Source of the DNA: an uncultured Eubacteriales bacterium
GTDB lineage: Bacteria; Bacillota; Clostridia; Oscillospirales; CAG-272
DNA: 35,717 nt
Reading direction: 5' to 3'
Assembly (NCBI GenBank): GCA_905210485.1
Contig: CAJLXA010000017.1
Span: 1 to 35,717 of the forward strand
Part shown: piece by piece, positions 15,995 to 23,214 of the stretch
Layout: every line of letters begins with the position of its first letter
How positions within the stretch are numbered: the stretch's first letter is position 1
Position numbers and translations under genes: made by a program
Notes under the pieces: generated by a model
What the model was told of the DNA's origin: nothing
Seen by the model: the letters and a program-made list of their open reading frames with translations, nothing else
The model's database searches: none

Positions 15995-16915
15995 TTATTT
16001 CAGCGAACTGAAAATTTCTTCAACGTTGTCTGCGAGCGGAGGAAGCGTTCCGCGGCGCATGCAGGAAGCGGTGCCGAAAGCAAAAGCCAGTTTTACCGTG
16101 TCGGTCATGCTGTATCCGCGGTACAGACCTGCAAGGAATCCGGCCACGGTACTGTCGCCGGCGCCCGTTGTGGAAAGAACGTTGATCTTATATTCGGGAA
16201 TGGAAAAATGCCCCTCATTGCCCGCATAGGCAAGGCCTTTTCCGCCCATGGAGACCATGACGTTCTCTATACCCGACCTGGCAAGATCATTGGCGATCTG
16301 CTCCGCGGCTTCCAGAGAATCGACCGTACGCCCCGTATAGCGGGAGATTTCTTCCTGATTCGGTTTGATGAGAAAGGGGCGAACGGCAAGATAGTCGGCA
16401 ACCGTAAAGGAGTTGGAATCAATCACGATTCTTGCTCCCGTTTCCTTGACGGCGGCGAGGAAAAGTTTCACGCGTTCGACGGTGATTCCTTTCGGGATAC
16501 GTCCGGAGAGCACAAGAACGGTGTCCGCGTCGCAATCGGACAGCACGAGATATTCGGCCTCGTCCATCAGATTATCGTCGGTGATTTCACCGTTGAAACT
16601 CAGGCGCGTTTCTTCCATACCTTCGCTGTGAATGGTGATGTTTTCACGTATTTTTCCTTTGTGAAAAATACCGCTGTATCGGATACCGTATTCGAGAAGC
16701 GCTCCTTCAAAGGCCGAGGAGTTCTGACGTCCGAGCGCAATAAACGCCGTGTTCGGTATGCCGTTTACCGTCAGCGCGCGGGAAATGTTCACGCCTTTAC
16801 CGCCGGCTTCGATGTGCGAACGCCTGACATAATTTTCGTGAAACGGACGAAAACTTTCCACTTCACAGTGAACGTCATAGGCAGGATTCAGAGTCAACGT
16901 AATAATTTTCATCAT
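15995..16915 (-). CDS. fruK: 1-phosphofructokinase family kinase (PfkB type)
   Basis: 306-aa ribokinase-fold sugar-phosphate kinase. The first signature is AGGKGVNISRAL (about 37-48) and the second, with the catalytic Asp, is STTGAGDSTVAGFLAG (about 248-263). FruK phosphorylates fructose-1-phosphate after PTS import; tagatose-6-phosphate kinase (LacC) is a close relative and cannot be excluded, and no PTS permease or regulator lies beside it. Two ATGs are adjacent (16915 and 16912). The only good ribosome binding site (AAGGAG, 16935-16940) is 19 bases upstream, but a CCGG-TTTT-CCGG hairpin fills the gap; see the separate entry. The gene stands alone between terminator and divergent mecA. Confidence 0.87.
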   Translation of the reverse strand: MMKIITLTLNPAYDVHCEVESFRPFHENYVRRSHIEAGGKGVNISRALTVNGIPNTAFIALGRQNSSAFEGALLEYGIRYSGIFHKGKIRENITIHSEGMEETRLSFNGEITDDNLMDEAEYLVLSDCDADTVLVLSGRIPKGITVERVKLFLAAVKETGARIVIDSNSFTVADYLAVRPFLIKPNQEEISRYTGRTVDSLEAAEQIANDLARSGIENVMVSMGGKGLAYAGNEGHFSIPEYKINVLSTTGAGDSTVAGFLAGLYRGYSMTDTVKLAFAFGTASCMRRGTLPPLADNVEEIFSSLK

Positions 16916-16940
16916 TCTATCCCGGAAAACCGGTCTCCTT
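16916..16940 (-). promoter_or_regulatory. Ribosome binding site with hairpin spacer for fruK
   Basis: Minus-strand order: AAGGAG, A, CCGG-TTTT-CCGG (16922-16933), GATAGA, ATG. Linear spacing is 19 bases, too long; with the 12-base hairpin folded it becomes 7, the optimum. This supports the start call and suggests structure-dependent initiation. Confidence 0.55.
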
Positions 16941-17205
16941 AATAATATTATCGCCCGGAAAAATGGTCGCCGTATGGTTTTTGTATTTTGGGATTGCGGC
17001 GTGCGGAGCCGGAGAACCGCATACCGTATGTCCCGAAAACAGTATCTTCAAAAACGGATAAGGAAATGCAAGGGAGGCAAGGAACAAAGTGTAAAAAAAC
17101 GGCCGCAAGCGGAAAAAGGCGGTAAAGATGCCCGTATTTTAGGGGTTTCCTTTTTTCGTGTGCAGGAGTATACTGCTAATAAGATTCCTTAAGAAAGGGG
17201 AAGCT

Positions 17206-17799
17206 ATGGAAGTTATCCGCATAAACGATAAGAAACTGAAGGTAATGCTGTCCGCCGAGGATATGCGCCGCTATGAATTGGACTGCGAAGCCATGGATTA
17301 TGATAATACGGAAACGCGCAAAGCGCTCTGGCAGATTCTCGATGAGGCCAAGAAAGAAACCGGCTTTGACGCGGCAAAAGACCGCGTGTTTGTGCAGGTT
17401 TATCCCGGAAAGGGCGGCGGCTGTGAAATGTTTGTCACCAAGGTCGGCGCGTTTTCGGAAGCGGGAGCGGAGCGCCGCCCGGCCGAGACGGCAAAAAGGC
17501 GGAATATTTATATGTTTGACAGCCTCGAAACGCTTCTTATGATGTGTGACAAGCTGCGCACGCTCGGCTACAGCGATACAAGCGAAGCGTATGCCGATCG
17601 GGACAGCGAAAATGTTTATCTTGTTGTGAAAGAAAGAAATTATGACAGCGTATTGCCCGAGAACAGTCTCGGCGAATACGGGTTTCTGTCGGAATACGGC
17701 AAACGGCGGAACGGCAGTCTCGTTCTGGCTTACATAAAAGAACACTGTGCCTGCCTTGACGCCTCCGATGCCGTGCATATGCTGTCAGGTCTCGCCTGA
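17206..17799 (+). CDS. mecA: MecA-family adaptor protein for ClpC
   Basis: 197 aa. MecA/YpbH adaptors deliver substrates to the ClpCP protease (ComK and others in Bacillus) and also help assemble ClpC. The N-terminal domain begins MEVIRINDKKLKVMLSAEDM and keeps the 'substrate' pattern with ETRKALWQILDEA; an acidic/Gly-rich link follows, and the C-terminal ClpC-binding domain has YMFDSLETLLMMCDKL near residue 103 and YLVVKE. The start at 17206 has AAAGGGG 6 bases upstream. Its 3' end overlaps the convergent tsaB by 15 bases. A TATACT -10 at 17170 has no clear -35. Identity is good by pattern; the sequence is diverged from Bacillus MecA. Confidence 0.85.
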   Translation: MEVIRINDKKLKVMLSAEDMRRYELDCEAMDYDNTETRKALWQILDEAKKETGFDAAKDRVFVQVYPGKGGGCEMFVTKVGAFSEAGAERRPAETAKRRNIYMFDSLETLLMMCDKLRTLGYSDTSEAYADRDSENVYLVVKERNYDSVLPENSLGEYGFLSEYGKRRNGSLVLAYIKEHCACLDASDAVHMLSGLA

Positions 17800-18504
17800 C
17801 CGGTTTTCACGTTCAAGGCGGTCACGTTCCGCCTGTGGAAGACGAAGGTAGAATGGCGAAAGCGCGGCGTCGCTCACGGTTTCACGGTTGTCGTACAGTT
17901 CTTTCGCCGCTCTTGCGGTGCTGTAGGCATTCTGGCGTAAAAGGAGTGCGGGCGTCGGCAAAAGCGTGATGCCGCTGTCGGCAAATGCCGACGCGGTAAG
18001 CGCGGCGCCGTCCCCCGTAAGGCGGATGGCCGCTCCGGCATAGTCGGTCTGCAATTCGCGCGCAAGATCGCCGAGCGTGATGGCGCGGTCTTCTGTGAGG
18101 CGGACGAGCTTTCCGTCTTTCACGGTGAAAAGCGCATTGTATACCTGACCGCGGCGCGCGTCCATGACCGGGCAGTAAAGTCCGTCAAGCGGAAAAAGGT
18201 TATACGCAAGCGCGTGCAGTGTCGATACCGGGGCGCAGGGAATACCGCGGCCGAATGACAGCCCTTTGACGAGGGAAACGCCGATACGGACGCCGGTGAA
18301 AGACCCGGGGCCTGCGTTGCACGCAAAAAGTTCAACGTCGTCTATCGTTTTGTTTACACGCTTCAACGCTTCTTCCGCCATGGGGAGAAGAATTTCGCTG
18401 TGCGTCAGTCCGTTGTCGCATACAAAGTCTGCGAGCAGACGTTCATCGTCGGTCAGCGCGACCGACGCGGCTTTCGCCGTGCTGTCAAAAGCGAGAATAA
18501 TCAA
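17785..18504 (-). CDS. tsaB: tRNA threonylcarbamoyladenosine complex subunit TsaB
   Basis: 239-aa ASKHA-fold pseudo-protease partner of TsaD in t6A37 synthesis. The N-terminus MIILAFDSTAKAASVAL, the SEILLPMAEEAL segment and NAGPGSFTGVRIGVSLVKGL are hallmarks, with PVMDARRGQVYNALF further on. The start is TTG at 18504: it overlaps the tsaE stop by four bases (TTGA) and has AAGGAG 7-8 bases upstream. It is last in the plsY - methyltransferase - tsaE - tsaB operon. tsaD and tsaC are not in the window. The 3' end overlaps convergent mecA by 15 bases. Confidence 0.95.
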   Translation of the reverse strand: MIILAFDSTAKAASVALTDDERLLADFVCDNGLTHSEILLPMAEEALKRVNKTIDDVELFACNAGPGSFTGVRIGVSLVKGLSFGRGIPCAPVSTLHALAYNLFPLDGLYCPVMDARRGQVYNALFTVKDGKLVRLTEDRAITLGDLARELQTDYAGAAIRLTGDGAALTASAFADSGITLLPTPALLLRQNAYSTARAAKELYDNRETVSDAALSPFYLRLPQAERDRLERENRSGET

Positions 18505-18935
18505 AGTTCTGCTCCTTCTATTGTGACGGTACGTTCATTTTCTCCGTTTCCGCGCGCAAGTGTAACGCGTATGGCGTCGGCGGGGATCGCTTCCGGGATC
18601 CGTTCGCTCCATTCGGTGAGGATAATGCCGTTTCGCGCAAGATAGTCGTCAAATCCGACGGAGTACAGATCGTCTTCACCGTCAATGCGGTATAAGTCAA
18701 AGTGGAAGAGGGGAATCTGCCCGCGATATTCGTTGACGACGGTATAAGTCGGACTTTTCACGGCGTTGCAACCGAGTACGGAAGCAAAACCGCGGACGAA
18801 TGCGGTTTTCCCTACTCCCATTTCGCCGTAGAGGGCGATGAAATGCCGTTTTTCACCGGCGGCGGTCAGTTTTTTTGCAAGAGCGGCGCCGATTTCTTCG
18901 GTTTCGGCGGGGGATGTTGTGCGGCGGATATACAT
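18501..18935 (-). CDS. tsaE: tRNA threonylcarbamoyladenosine biosynthesis ATPase TsaE
   Basis: 144-aa P-loop ATPase needed for turnover of the TsaBD complex in t6A synthesis. Walker A is GEMGVGKTAF, followed by SPTYTVVNEYRG and FHFDLYRI, then the TEWSERIPEAIP segment. The ATG at 18935 has AGGAGG 8 bases upstream; an extension to 18989 would run into the methyltransferase gene and adds no family sequence. It starts one base after the methyltransferase stop and overlaps tsaB by four bases. Confidence 0.95.
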   Translation of the reverse strand: MYIRRTTSPAETEEIGAALAKKLTAAGEKRHFIALYGEMGVGKTAFVRGFASVLGCNAVKSPTYTVVNEYRGQIPLFHFDLYRIDGEDDLYSVGFDDYLARNGIILTEWSERIPEAIPADAIRVTLARGNGENERTVTIEGAEL

Positions 18936-18936
18936 G

Positions 18937-20157
18937 TTATTTTCCTCCTGCATGGTTGACGCCGGTATCGGGAGAAAGTACGTCCGCAAGATAACGGTCG
19001 GCGTCCCGTCCGCAAAAGAAGCGTAAAGCTTCCGTATATCGGGAACGGAGTGCTTCCGCTTCCGGCGAATCTTCGGAGAAGCCGCGGCGGCGGACGGCGC
19101 GGAGCAGCGTATTTTTCGGTGTGTCGTCGGGGTCGGTCAGTTCGAGGGCCGTTGTGCGGTATCCTTTGGCTTCCAGCCGCATGAGACGCAGGGCATCGGT
19201 GGCCACATCGCAGAGTTTGTTTTTGAGGTAGGGATAATCGCTGATGAACGAGAGGGCGGGGGAGTGAAACTTATCGTGCATATAGCGATGGCAACAAGGC
19301 GTGGACAGAATGACGGTCGCGCCGAGCGATGCCGCCGTGTCAAGAACAATATCGGTGGCAATATCGCATGCATGAAGGGAAATGACAAGGTCGGGTTTGC
19401 GGTCGCGTGGCGTTTTCCGTATATCGCCCGCGCGGAAAGTCATACCGTGGAATCCGCAGGCTTCGGCGGTTTCGTTACAGAAAGCGATTACATCGCTTTT
19501 CAGGTCGATTCCCAACATCTCCACTTCGCGCCCTTTGACGGCGGTGAGATAGTGATAAACAGCGAAACTGAGATAACTTTTGCCGCAACAGAGATCATAT
19601 ACAAGAAGTTTTCCTTCTTCCGGCAACGCGGAACAGATGTCGGCTATATGCTCCAGAAAGCGATTGATCTGACGGAATTTCGCCTGTTTTTTATCGTGAA
19701 TACGACCGTTTTCCGCCGTGATGCCGAGGTGCTTTAAAAAAGGTTCGTTTCCTGACAGAATATAGGATTTCTTTCGGTCGATCGCAATGTTTTCCGTAAA
19801 AGCGACGGTGGTATCCGCGAGTTTTTTCAGAAGCGCGGCGCCGCCGATCAGCGTTTCCTTTCCGTTTTTGGAGCGGCGGTATTCGGCGTCGCCGTCTGCG
19901 GTGCAGAGATTGATCTGCCTGTAGCGCGCGCACATATCGTCGGTATCGCCCGCGGTGAGTGCGGAAAGCCGGTAATTTTTATGAGCCACTTTGCCGCCGC
20001 CGAGCGTTTCCTCGACCGTGAGCGCGGGTTCGCCGCGAAGTGTGCAAAGACGTCCTACCGCTTTCTTCGCGGAGCCGTCCGCGGGTTTGGAAAGGACGAG
20101 CTTACGCAGTTTTCCATGGAGGAGCGACAGAGAGAGACAACGATAAAGTTCGGTCAT
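18937..20157 (-). CDS. SAM-dependent methyltransferase (Methyltransf_32-like)
   Basis: 406 aa. The N-terminal 140 residues are uncharacterised and may bind RNA or another substrate. The C-terminal part starts with KFRQINRFLEHIADI, then SAM motif I VYDLCCGKSYLSFAVYHYL (about residue 190), motif II EMLGIDLKSDVI, and HACDIATD...STPCCH with a Cys pair. This order fits the Methyltransf_32/GSTCD-like family found across bacteria and eukaryotes, whose substrate is not settled. It overlaps plsY by four bases and is followed one base later by tsaE, so it is expressed with a tRNA-modification pair and a phospholipid enzyme. A tRNA or rRNA target is a guess from context. Confidence 0.82.
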   Translation of the reverse strand: MTELYRCLSLSLLHGKLRKLVLSKPADGSAKKAVGRLCTLRGEPALTVEETLGGGKVAHKNYRLSALTAGDTDDMCARYRQINLCTADGDAEYRRSKNGKETLIGGAALLKKLADTTVAFTENIAIDRKKSYILSGNEPFLKHLGITAENGRIHDKKQAKFRQINRFLEHIADICSALPEEGKLLVYDLCCGKSYLSFAVYHYLTAVKGREVEMLGIDLKSDVIAFCNETAEACGFHGMTFRAGDIRKTPRDRKPDLVISLHACDIATDIVLDTAASLGATVILSTPCCHRYMHDKFHSPALSFISDYPYLKNKLCDVATDALRLMRLEAKGYRTTALELTDPDDTPKNTLLRAVRRRGFSEDSPEAEALRSRYTEALRFFCGRDADRYLADVLSPDTGVNHAGGK

Positions 20158-20927
20158 TCCTGTTTATTGCCGTCCTTTTCTTTTTCCGCGTCGCCGTGAT
20201 GTTTATGCAGTTCAAACTTGTTTTCTTTGTGATTCCAGAGGCGCTTGATGTTGGAGCGGTGGCAGAGGATGAGAAGCGCCGACGCACAAAGGGTGATGAG
20301 TATAATGAACGGCTCATATTTATCGCCGCCGCTCAGGATCTGCATGGCGCCCTGTAAAGCGAGCGGATAAAGAGCCGCGCAGATGATGGAACCGAGGGAA
20401 ATATATTTTGTCGTAAGGACAATAAGGAAAAACGCGGCCAGAATGGCAAGAAAGGGGAGCGGCGTGAGGATAAGGCCGAGAGTGGCGAAGCAAAGCACGC
20501 CTTTGCCGCCTTTAAAATGATAGTAAAGCGGTTTTATGTGCCCGATCATACAGCAGAGACCGACAAGGTACAGTATCGGATTGCAGGAAAATGCGAAAAC
20601 GTAACGGAAACCGAATAAAAAGCCCGCGATGACAAGCGACAGCGCCATTTTCATGGTGTCGCCGAGAAGCGTGAGGCCGGAGGCTTTTTTTCCGTAAGTA
20701 CGCATGACGTTGGTCATGCCGGCGTTGCCGCTTCCGTATTTGCGGATATCGTCGTGATACATGAGTTTTGAAACGACAATGGCGCTGTTGACGCTGCCGA
20801 GCAGATAGGCCACAATCAGCATGGCGCCGAAAGCGATACAGTAAATAACAAAATCATTCAGGTTTTTGATGGCACCGTTTTCCGTCAGTTCAAAAACGGA
20901 GTAGAAAAGGCCGATATTGGGATTCAT
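20154..20927 (-). CDS. plsY: Acyl-phosphate:glycerol-3-phosphate acyltransferase
   Basis: 257-aa membrane enzyme for the first acylation in phosphatidic acid synthesis, using acyl-phosphate from PlsX. The three PlsY motifs are present: LLGSVNSAIVVSKL, YGSGNAGMTNVMRTYGKKAS and GHIKPLYYHFKGGKGV. It has about seven hydrophobic segments and is longer than the usual 200 residues because of an N-terminal lead of about 30 residues and a His/Lys/Glu-rich C-terminal tail (KHHGDAEKEKDGNKQE). The ATG at 20927 has AGAGGT 7 bases upstream; extensions to 21446 would cross the promoter and are wrong. It is the first gene of a four-gene operon ending in tsaB. Confidence 0.95.
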   Translation of the reverse strand: MNPNIGLFYSVFELTENGAIKNLNDFVIYCIAFGAMLIVAYLLGSVNSAIVVSKLMYHDDIRKYGSGNAGMTNVMRTYGKKASGLTLLGDTMKMALSLVIAGFLFGFRYVFAFSCNPILYLVGLCCMIGHIKPLYYHFKGGKGVLCFATLGLILTPLPFLAILAAFFLIVLTTKYISLGSIICAALYPLALQGAMQILSGGDKYEPFIILITLCASALLILCHRSNIKRLWNHKENKFELHKHHGDAEKEKDGNKQE

Positions 20928-20987
20928 AAAATTACCTCTTACACATCCTGTCGCGCCGGTTCGCGCAGACATAATAATACAGATAAT

Positions 20988-21016
20988 ACTATAGCATACA
21001 CCGAAAAAAAAGTCAA
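20988..21016 (-). promoter_or_regulatory. Promoter of the plsY operon
   Basis: Minus-strand TTGACT (21011-21016), 17-base spacer, TATAGT (20988-20993). Leader of about 55 bases. Confidence 0.85.
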
Positions 21017-21027
21017 GGCGGAATCCG

Positions 21028-21063
21028 GAAAAACGGAAAATACGGAAAAATCTTCCGTTTTTC
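21028..21063. repeat. 11-base inverted repeat between divergent promoters
   Basis: GAAAAACGGAA (21028-21038) and its exact reverse complement (21053-21063) with a 14-base spacer. It lies between the two -35 boxes, so it would not be transcribed from either promoter; an operator role is more likely than a terminator role. Confidence 0.6.
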
Positions 21064-21083
21064 ACAATAATTCGACAAACCAA

Positions 21084-21112
21084 TTGATTTTTTTCCGGAA
21101 ACGTGGTAGGAT
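21084..21112 (+). promoter_or_regulatory. Promoter of the surface-sugar operon
   Basis: TTGATT (21084-21089), 17-base spacer, TAGGAT (21107-21112). The spacer contains the palindrome TTTCCGGAAA, repeated at about +13 (21129-21138) with centres 37 bases apart. The leader is about 125 bases. Confidence 0.7.
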
Positions 21113-21246
21113 ATTTGTACCTTATCTTTTTCCGGAAACACAAATTATAATAATTATGTAGCATTTTATATGCGCATGGATTCCGTGTACGGGTGGCCAT
21201 GTAAAAACAGTCCATGCTTCTAATGATTCTTCTGAAAGGAAAAAAC

Positions 21247-23175
21247 GTGATTTCTTTACGCAAAAATGGCACGGGTAGCGTGCTGTGCAACGATCGTATA
21301 AAAAAAGGGGCAATATCGGCGCTTTTGTTCGCCGTTTTGTTTTGTATTGCCTGTGAATTCTTTTTTGCCGCACGGCGCGTGCCGCAGTCGTCCGCTCCCA
21401 CGACCGATCTTATCGGTTCCGAGGACTTTGACATGGTGGAATCCAACGCCCTGCTTTCTTACGGATATAAATACACGATAACGGGAGACGACCCGCAACT
21501 TATTTTTTATTCCCGCGACGGAGAAAAAGAAGTATCTTCCGTACTGATCTCTCTTTACAGACCGCTTACGGAAAAAACAGTGGTCTGGTTTTTCTTTGCC
21601 GATTCCGACAATGGCTTTACTGCCGAGAACGCCGTTGCGCAATTGCTGAAACCGGGATCCTGTCACTATGTAGTGGATATTCCGTCCGGCAGTTACGATA
21701 AATTGCGGATTGATGTTGACACGAACTGCTGGCTCCGGCAGATAACGATCGGATCGGCGCCGATCTCCGTGGGCATATCCTACGGCTCCGCCTTTTCTTT
21801 CGGACGTATCGTACTTTTGCTTTTCATCGGATTTTTTGCGGCCGCAGCATTCCTGTATATACACCGCAGGGAAAACCGGTGGCGTCTCAGCGTCGCCGAG
21901 ATGGTTTTCCTTCTTGTCTGCTTCTTCGTCTACTTCTGGTGGGCGCAGGAGGGACGCCTGGATTCGGCGCCGGACGAGGCTATGCGCTATCAGGTCACGC
22001 AGTTCCTGTATGAGCACAACCGTTTGCCTGTAGGCGATGAACTCATATCGTACGGCTGGGGATTTTCATATGCGCATCTCCCCACTATGCTCGGCAATAT
22101 TCTGAGTTACCTCACCATGAAAGGGGCGTCGCTGTTTTCCGACGCTTCTCCGTACCTGCTTATCGGGGCGCGTATGGCGCAGGTGTTTTCGGGAACGGCG
22201 GCCGTCTATTTCATCATGAAGACGGGGAAGCGCCTGTTCTCCGCACCCGTGAAATGGCTGATGACCGTTTCCGTGGCGATGCTGCCGCAGTTTATTTTCC
22301 TGACCGCGTATGTCAACAACGACATTGTGGCCACCATGGGGTGTGCGATGATCCTGTATGCGTGGGTGACGGCCATTCAGGAGGACTTTTCACCGAAGGT
22401 GATCGTTCTTTTGTCGGTCGGTATGGCAACCTGTGCAGCGTCGTATTACAACAGTTACGCATGGATTCTTTTCAGTATAGTCCTGTTTATTGTGGTATAT
22501 CTGAAAAAACATCCGGGAGCATATAAGAAAATGCTTTCGGTCGGCGGGTGTATTGCCGCGCTGACGTTTGTCCTCGGCGGCTATCTCTTTGTCCGCCATG
22601 TGATCCTTTACGGCGATCTCCTGGGATTCAAAACCACGGCTTATTATTCGGAGCTTTATGCTATCGAAGAACTGAAGGCCGCCAACCGCCCCACGCCCGC
22701 CGTGCTCGGAGAAAGCCTCGGTTATATGCTTTTTGAACGGAAATGGCTGTCAACTTCATTCCAGAGTTTTATCGGTTGCTTCGGTTATATGAATAAACCC
22801 GTCGATACATGGGTGCTGATATTGTTTGCGGGATTGTGCGGCGCCGGTATGCTATTTGCCGTTATCGGTACGGTGGCGGAACGTATAAAAAAGGAAAAGG
22901 CGAAACCTTTTCTTCCGTTCCTTGCATTGCTTCTTGTCGGCGTGACCGCGGTGACGTTCGGACTCAGCGTATATTACAGTTATTTCAATGACTTTCAACC
23001 GCAGGGGCGCTATTGTTTTGCTATGTTGCCGGCGCTTGCCGTTTTGTCCTCTTTCGGGTATGAAAAGGCGATCCGCCTGATAAAACGCACGGAAGTAAGA
23101 TATGCGCTGTGCGCGATTCTTGCCGCTTTTACCGTAACGGCGTCCGCTTATTCCTATCTTTATGTATTCCGGTAA
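21247..23175 (+). CDS. GT-C fold membrane glycosyltransferase (DUF2142/ArnT-like)
   Basis: 642 aa with a GTG start at 21247 (AAAGGA upstream; ATG at 21223 is an alternative). One helix (about 21-41) is followed by an outside domain of some 140 residues with beta-type character, then ten or so helices. The loop after the third helix has the acidic signature DSAPDEAMRYQ (Asp239, Asp243, Glu244), the place of the catalytic Asp/Glu in GT-C enzymes, and YVNNDIVA near residue 353 matches the 'ND' segment of DUF2142/PMT_2 proteins. Such enzymes take a sugar from a polyprenyl phosphate donor outside the membrane. It heads an operon that makes and flips such a donor, so it is the likely final transferase. 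The acceptor (teichoic acid, glycan or lipid) is unknown. Confidence 0.75.
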   Translation: MISLRKNGTGSVLCNDRIKKGAISALLFAVLFCIACEFFFAARRVPQSSAPTTDLIGSEDFDMVESNALLSYGYKYTITGDDPQLIFYSRDGEKEVSSVLISLYRPLTEKTVVWFFFADSDNGFTAENAVAQLLKPGSCHYVVDIPSGSYDKLRIDVDTNCWLRQITIGSAPISVGISYGSAFSFGRIVLLLFIGFFAAAAFLYIHRRENRWRLSVAEMVFLLVCFFVYFWWAQEGRLDSAPDEAMRYQVTQFLYEHNRLPVGDELISYGWGFSYAHLPTMLGNILSYLTMKGASLFSDASPYLLIGARMAQVFSGTAAVYFIMKTGKRLFSAPVKWLMTVSVAMLPQFIFLTAYVNNDIVATMGCAMILYAWVTAIQEDFSPKVIVLLSVGMATCAASYYNSYAWILFSIVLFIVVYLKKHPGAYKKMLSVGGCIAALTFVLGGYLFVRHVILYGDLLGFKTTAYYSELYAIEELKAANRPTPAVLGESLGYMLFERKWLSTSFQSFIGCFGYMNKPVDTWVLILFAGLCGAGMLFAVIGTVAERIKKEKAKPFLPFLALLLVGVTAVTFGLSVYYSYFNDFQPQGRYCFAMLPALAVLSSFGYEKAIRLIKRTEVRYALCAILAAFTVTASAYSYLYVFR

Positions 23176-23214
23176 TCAAGATACGACAGTTATTTTCAAA
23201 CGAAAGGCAGAGTT

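Larger units (their letters stand above)
20928..21246. other. Divergent intergenic region, plsY / surface-sugar operon
   Basis: 319 bases with no gene. It holds a minus promoter (20988-21016), an 11-base inverted repeat (21028-21063), a plus promoter (21084-21112) and three CCGGAAA sites (from 21025, 21095, 21132), two of them inside the palindrome TTTCCGGAAA. A 7-base inverted repeat (GCATGGA 21174-21180, TCCATGC 21211-21217) lies in the plus-strand leader. Confidence 0.8.

Noticed and set aside
20928..21446. N-terminal extension of plsY by about 170 residues
   Set aside because: It would include the promoter and divergent regulatory region; the ATG at 20927 has a ribosome binding site and begins normal PlsY sequence.
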